Of a DNA stretch of 64,000 bases, positions 59,809 through 64,000 are shown one piece after another (within the stretch, counting starts at the first letter, position 1; each line of letters opens with the position of its first letter). Source of the DNA: Agapetus fuscipes (taxonomy: Eukaryota; Arthropoda; Insecta; Trichoptera; Glossosomatidae); contig OX637363.1 of NCBI GenBank assembly GCA_951799405.1, forward strand, positions 3,348,001-3,412,000, given 5' to 3'. A program made the position numbers and the translations under genes. A model generated the notes under the pieces. The model was not told the DNA's origin. It ran no database searches and saw only the letters and a program-made list of their open reading frames with translations.

Positions 59809-62754
59809 CTGTGAACAAAATTAACATTTTATTTATATAGATTTGTGGAAAGGAATGCAATTCACCAACATATTTTGCCTGGCCAGTTGTCTTCATGCGA
59901 AAGCAGAAGTTTGTGTGCATGTAATGGCATCTGTTGAATCAGGGTCGAAGTTATGGTCAAGTGGGCCAGACCCAGATTCGAACCAACGTTATTCTGTTCC
60001 AAATACGCTAGTCGAAAGGTGGCAGCATTGCCGCGTGCGTACTATGCCCGGAGCAATCCGAACATAGTCGCATGCGATACAAATCTTGTGATCGATAAAT
60101 TCATGAATTTTAAATGAAAAAGGCATTATTTTAAGACATCATGGCATGTGTTGCAATTGGGTGTCAAAACACAAAATGGAGAAAGCAAGCAAACATAAAA
60201 TTTGACACGTAAAAACATGTTTTGTATGACTACACCACTGCAATGTTTAATAGGACTGAGACAAATGTGGGCTATAGTATGTATCAATGCAGTAATTTTG
60301 TTTCTGCTCCTCTGTTACTACTCAATGCTTGTCACCTTGTGCAGTATCTGCGTGGGGAAGAGCTTGATCCAGCCGCCCGCCTCCCCCGGGGCATTGCTCC
60401 AGTCCCTGCCGTTGCCCCACAGCAGGGCCGCGGGCTGCCTGCTGGTATGGGAGCGCCGCGCCCTCCTGTCCTTCCTCGCGGGGGCCGGCGGAGTGCTGAA
60501 CCGGCTGTAGGACGACTCTTCTGCTAGCGGCCGCTGACACTAGAATTATCATTGCAATTTGACATTAAAAAAAAAAGGCTGATTTATTTGGTGAGCGCCG
60601 TTTTAGTGCACATCACACCTCAAGAGCCATCTGCGAGGTTGGTCATTGCTGTAGAAAGAGCCAATTCTCAAGCAAGACCCAGTTGCTGTAAGGCTGGATG
60701 GATCTTTTGATGACCGGTCTTTAGTAAAGGTTTATAAATTTTTCAACCCAGCGAAGAGCAAATTTGAAAATATAAATGGTATATTTTTTGTGCTCCACCG
60801 GGATTCGAACCCACAACCTTCCATTTACGAGTCCAAAGTGTTACCATTGGACTACGGACCGGTCGAGATTGACTTTATGTTGGTATAATTTTGCTTAGCT
60901 TTCACAAATAAGGAAAACCTGGGCTGGAAGTCTCATCACCATCACCACAGCACTAGATCAGAAGTTCAACAATGAAGAGCTAATGAAGCGTGCTAGAGCG
61001 GCGCCTTCTATCCAACGAGGCGTTAGGATAGTCAAGGGGATACGGCGTTGGCGCTCATATTTGCGTAATTAACACTAACTCTGGTTCAAACCCCACCTGG
61101 GCTGGAAGTCTCATCACCATGCTAATTCTTACCTACCGAATATCGGTAATATTTGTATGAAGACCTGTCAATCCAAGATGGCTGCAAGTGAACAGCTGAT
61201 AAGTCTTCATACATAATATATTACCGATATTCGGTCGGTAAGAATTACCGTGGTGATGAGACTTCCAGCCCAGGTATCTTAGGCTCTTGTACACTCACAT
61301 GTGTGTTATCGCCTGGTATCTTGTTGGAGGTGGGGAAGCTTAGGGTGATGGCGGGCAGAGGTCTCCCCTGTGCCTGCTTGCTGGGCTGCCTCTCCCTCAC
61401 CACACCCGCAGCTGTCTTGTTTCTCACCGGTGTCGTGGCTCCAGATAGGGGATGTGGCATGCCCAGGGTGCGACGAGACCGGACCTGAAAATTAAAACTT
61501 GACAATGAAAGTCTATTACAGTGGAGGGCAAACTTCCTTAATGGGGGGCCAGTAAGTTTAAGAAATTTCAGATGGGGCCAGAATTGTAGGAAAAATGCAT
61601 CTTGTGTTGAAACTTTATATCTTATAAAAACATTACAGCATTACACACTTCACAAATGTTAAAAGTTACAAAATAAATTTTATTTGAAGGCCCCCTGCCA
61701 TGGTACGCATGTGAGACATATGAATTTTCTTTTGATTTGCTGTAATATTTTCGAATGCAGGTTCGAGCTGTGACAAAGTAACTTTCAGCAGCGTGAAAAG
61801 GTGTTCATCAGTAAGTCGGTTGCTGATGGAGTTTTTCCGCAATTTCATGGTCGAATCATGAACTATGCAGCTAGTCTAGTTGGCTCCGTTACCTATGCAT
61901 CTATTCACTATTGTTATACTAAGTATAATCTACTTTATACTTCTGGATTGTCAAAACATAATTATCGCGGGCAATATACTATTGATGTCGAAAACCGTTG
62001 GCGGGCCGGATTAAATGCTTTCGCAGGCCGTATTTTGCCCATCACTGGTCTAGTAGGTCAAGACATCCCATCAACAACATCATCATCATCTCAGTCTTCT
62101 CTTGTCCACTGCTGGACCTAGATCTCACCCAAGATTTTTATGAAAATATGCCATATTTCCTGATTCAAAATCCTGAGGGATGAGATATAGACAGTAAATC
62201 TCATATAAAGTTTGTTGACAATTCGCTGCCTTAGTTCTTGTTTATCGTATACGCCATTGAGAAAATTTCACATGAGCAATGTTTGCATGTGTACTGGGCC
62301 AATGTGTCTTATGAAAACAAGAAATTTATTTAAAAAATATTTAAAAGAACTCTCATATTATTGTTTACGGTTTTTCTTAGCTCAGATTGTGTAGAATTTG
62401 ATTCATAAGACAACTGCATGAAAAAGTCATATTTGACAAGATTGGCGTAGGTATACGATAAACAAGAACTGGGGGAGCGAATTGTTACTTGTTTGCATGT
62501 ACCATGATCATAGTTGACCATACAATCATAACACTACTCAAAGTGTCTGAGTAAAGGGTTAAACAGCTGATTTATATGTCATTCAGGCGTGGACCAGTTG
62601 GTGCATTTTTTATGTGTTTTGTTTGTTTGTAATAATCTCATAATCTTTAGATTATCTTACCTCTGGCTTACGTCTATTCCTCCATCTTGCAGCCGCTCTC
62701 AAGGCACTCAGCGATTCTACAGGACTTTCAGCTTCCTCTTCTTCTGAACATGAC
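59644..62754 (-). CDS. unrecognised basic protein, C-terminal 213 aa in four exons
   Basis: Exons on the minus strand: 62754-62661, 61484-61299, 60533-60336, 59808-59644. Junctions are GT-AG and phases fit (a single base in, then 0, 0, 0). Sequence pieces: SCSEEEEAESPVESLSALRA, ARWRNRRKPE, VRSRRTLGMPHPLSGATTP, QGRPLPAITLSFPTSNKIP, RFSTPPAPARKDRRARRSH, ALLWGNGRDWSNAPGEAGGW, IKLFPTQILHK, and the helical end ARAVERRLPEADDQELMDA then LQADLQIWLPEK. Codon use is GC-rich like the canoe domain exons, which supports a real conserved gene. It continues upstream beyond the RTE LINE and probably outside the window. I do not recognise the family. The stop codon overlaps an AATAAA hexamer (59648-59643). 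Confidence 0.75.
59838..60020 (-). repeat. SINE family D
   Basis: gtggaaaggaatgcaattc, atctgttgaatcagggtc and agattcgaaccaacgttat; the tRNA-like head is truncated. Confidence 0.75.
60336..60533 (-). CDS. unrecognised gene, exon n-1
   Basis: 198 nt, phase 0-0; acceptor tgtcag|cggccg, donor cacaag|gtgaca. The WGNGRDWSNAPGEAGGW stretch is the most distinctive part. Confidence 0.75.
60575..60868 (-). repeat. SINE family A
   Basis: Full-length minus copy in the intron just upstream (gene sense) of exon 60533-60336. Confidence 0.85.
60918..61096. repeat. foldback F arm plus tRNA-like segment
   Basis: 60918-60945 is one F arm (ctgggctggaagtctcatca). 60970-61095 ends ctggttcaaaccccacc, a B-box-like motif, possibly a further SINE family. 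Weak. Confidence 0.4.
61097..61273. mobile_element. foldback MITE F
   Basis: 177 bp with both arms intact (CTGGGCTGGAAGTCTCATCA and complement). Confidence 0.8.
61299..61484 (-). CDS. unrecognised gene, exon n-2
   Basis: 186 nt, phase 0-0; acceptor attttcag|gtccgg, donor acacat|gtgagt. A hAT relic ends about 35 bp upstream of the acceptor. Confidence 0.75.
61519..62047. mobile_element. hAT relic with transposase remnant
   Basis: Ends CAGTGGAGGGCAAAC and ttttgcccatcactg; flanks GTCTATTA (61511-61518) and GTCTAGTA (62048-62055), one mismatch. The minus frame at 61666-61848 reads SNRLTDEHLFTLLKVTLSQ then LEPAFENITANQKKIHMSH, like the C-terminal region of hAT transposases. Confidence 0.8.
62661..62754 (-). 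CDS. unrecognised gene, exon n-3
   Basis: Acceptor gatttccag|gtcatg, donor ccagag|gtaaga; begins with the last base of a split codon, so more exons lie upstream. Confidence 0.75.
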
Positions 62755-62821
62755 CTGGAAATCAAATGCAAGTTCTGTTAGTCAATCCACCGGGTTGTTA
62801 GAGTGAAGGCTAACTTTTATT

Positions 62822-63073
62822 TATAATCTATCTATAATCTAAGTTGCAAGGATATATTCATTCAAAGCTCTCAGATGTATGCCCACAAACAAACACGTGT
62901 AGTTCGCGCTTATAAATGCTGATTGTGTACTTACAAATAAAATCCAAACCTCAAATGAACATAAGCCCTGCAACTCTTGCCGACATTCCCTGAAACAGGG
63001 GTGACATTGGCAAAGTGAACTATTTTTTACAGTATGGGTGGTCAGCCTCATACCAACCTATAAGTCAAGGAAT
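62822..63073 (-). repeat. family-C repeat
   Basis: Full-length minus copy (ctatctataatctaagttgc tail; ccaacctataagtcaagga 5' end). Confidence 0.85.
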
Positions 63074-63188
63074 ACGAGTAATAAATAACATTTAAGTATA
63101 AGAAAACAACAAAACCTTAAAAATAAATCTATACAAAAAAAGTAAAAAATGTCTTATGCAAAAAATGTAGCAAGCCAATAAACCAACA

Positions 63189-64000
63189 TTAAAAATCAGC
63201 ATTGCAGATTAGCCGCCACTTCTTCCTGTCCTTGCATACTTCTTTCATTTCATCCAGAGTCATAACTTTTTTCATACAAGCTCTCCTTTTATTATGACTC
63301 TGGATATCCCATTCACTCGCTATTTCGAAAATTTGGTCCATCCATACCTTTCTCGGTCTTCCTCTTCCACGACATCCATCAATTCTTGCAGCATATACTT
63401 TCTTCGTCATTCTTTCCTCATTCATTCTCTCCAAATGTCCAAACCATCTAAGTATACTTCTTTTAATCTTTACTTTCACACTTTCTCTTACACCGCATTC
63501 CTCTCTAACAAAATCATTCCTCACCCTATCACTCCGTCTTTTTCCAATCATACTTCTTAAGTAATCCATTTCTACCGTATGGACTTTACTAATCTCACTT
63601 TCACTCACCGTCCAGGCTTCACTTCCATACATCAGAGTGGGCACTAGTATACCACCGTGCACCGCCAGTCGAACATTTTTTGAAAGATTCTGGTTTTTGG
63701 CGATGCTAGCGGTAGCACCCAGTACGAACCTGCCTTTCATTATTCTTCTTTCAAATTCACCGGTCATTCTTCCATCTTTTTCAAACTTACTTCCCAGGTA
63801 TACAAACTCATTTACGACATCAACATTCATTCCATTAATTTTAAATTCATAATTCATATTTTCATCATCTCTTTCAAAAATCAATACTTTCGTCTTACTT
63901 GCATTCAACTTCAAATGGTTACCTAACAAAGCTTCATTCAATCTAGAGAGCATTGTTTGCAATTCTACTGCAGAATCAGATACAAGAACTGCATCATCTG
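63189..64000 (-). mobile_element. RTE-like LINE, RT 3' half (runs off window edge)
   Basis: The minus frame is open from the edge (DDAVLVSDS, the catalytic ADD block) through NHLKLNASKTKVLIFERDD, NEFVYLGSKFEKDGRM, LMYGSEAWTVSESEI, RWFGHLERMNEERMTKK and GRGRPRKVWMDQI to a stop at 63189. This is a typical insect RTE-like RT C-terminus. The frame is intact, so the copy is fairly young. Confidence 0.9.

Noticed and set aside
60202..60510. Plus-strand ORFs over the GC-rich block at 60.3-60.5 kb
   Set aside because: The minus frame has matching splice sites and joins two other GC-rich exons in phase; the plus frames do not.

Overview
The window is an AT-rich stretch of an animal nuclear genome. 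It is arthropod and most likely insect: it has many short exons with GT-AG introns, an insect-type canoe/afadin C-terminus, insect-style LINE reverse transcriptase fragments, and dense SINE, MITE, mariner and hAT debris. A lepidopteran is possible from the LINE types, but the sequence alone does not settle the order.

From about 2.5 to 39.1 kb the plus strand carries most of canoe/afadin, the junctional scaffold that links adhesion receptors and Rap/Ras signals to F-actin. I resolve 26 in-phase exons coding for about 1,791 aa: FHA, DIL, PDZ, a long disordered tail and the terminal actin-linker segment. The N-terminal RA domains lie upstream of the window. A 2,220-nt AT-rich exon (19947-22166), flanked by phase-1 splice sites, can be included or skipped in frame and would add 740 aa of disordered sequence.

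The region 39.1-47.9 kb holds the canoe 3' region and intergenic DNA with several MITEs. From 48.0 to 58.6 kb there are two head-to-head genes with start codons 361 bp apart. The minus gene (five exons, 1,283 aa) and the plus gene (four exons, 116 aa) share an N-terminal coiled coil that resembles FLASH/CASP8AP2, the histone pre-mRNA processing factor. Their exons 2 and 3 have identical lengths (72 and 119 nt) and identical phases, so this looks like an inverted duplication that left a full-length protein and a short coiled-coil-only paralogue next to a shared promoter.

From 59.6 to 62.8 kb the minus strand carries the last four exons of an unrecognised basic protein. A LINE fragment enters at the right edge (63.2-64.0 kb).

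The rest is mobile DNA: at least four recurrent short-element families (here A, B, C, D), including an A-B composite; a nested mariner; a Mutator-like element; several hAT, Harbinger-like and foldback elements with recognisable target-site duplications; and pieces of Jockey-like, L2/CR1-like and RTE-like LINEs. Several canoe splice acceptors sit directly beside SINE tails. All gene models are inferred from sequence alone; no database search or transcript data were used.
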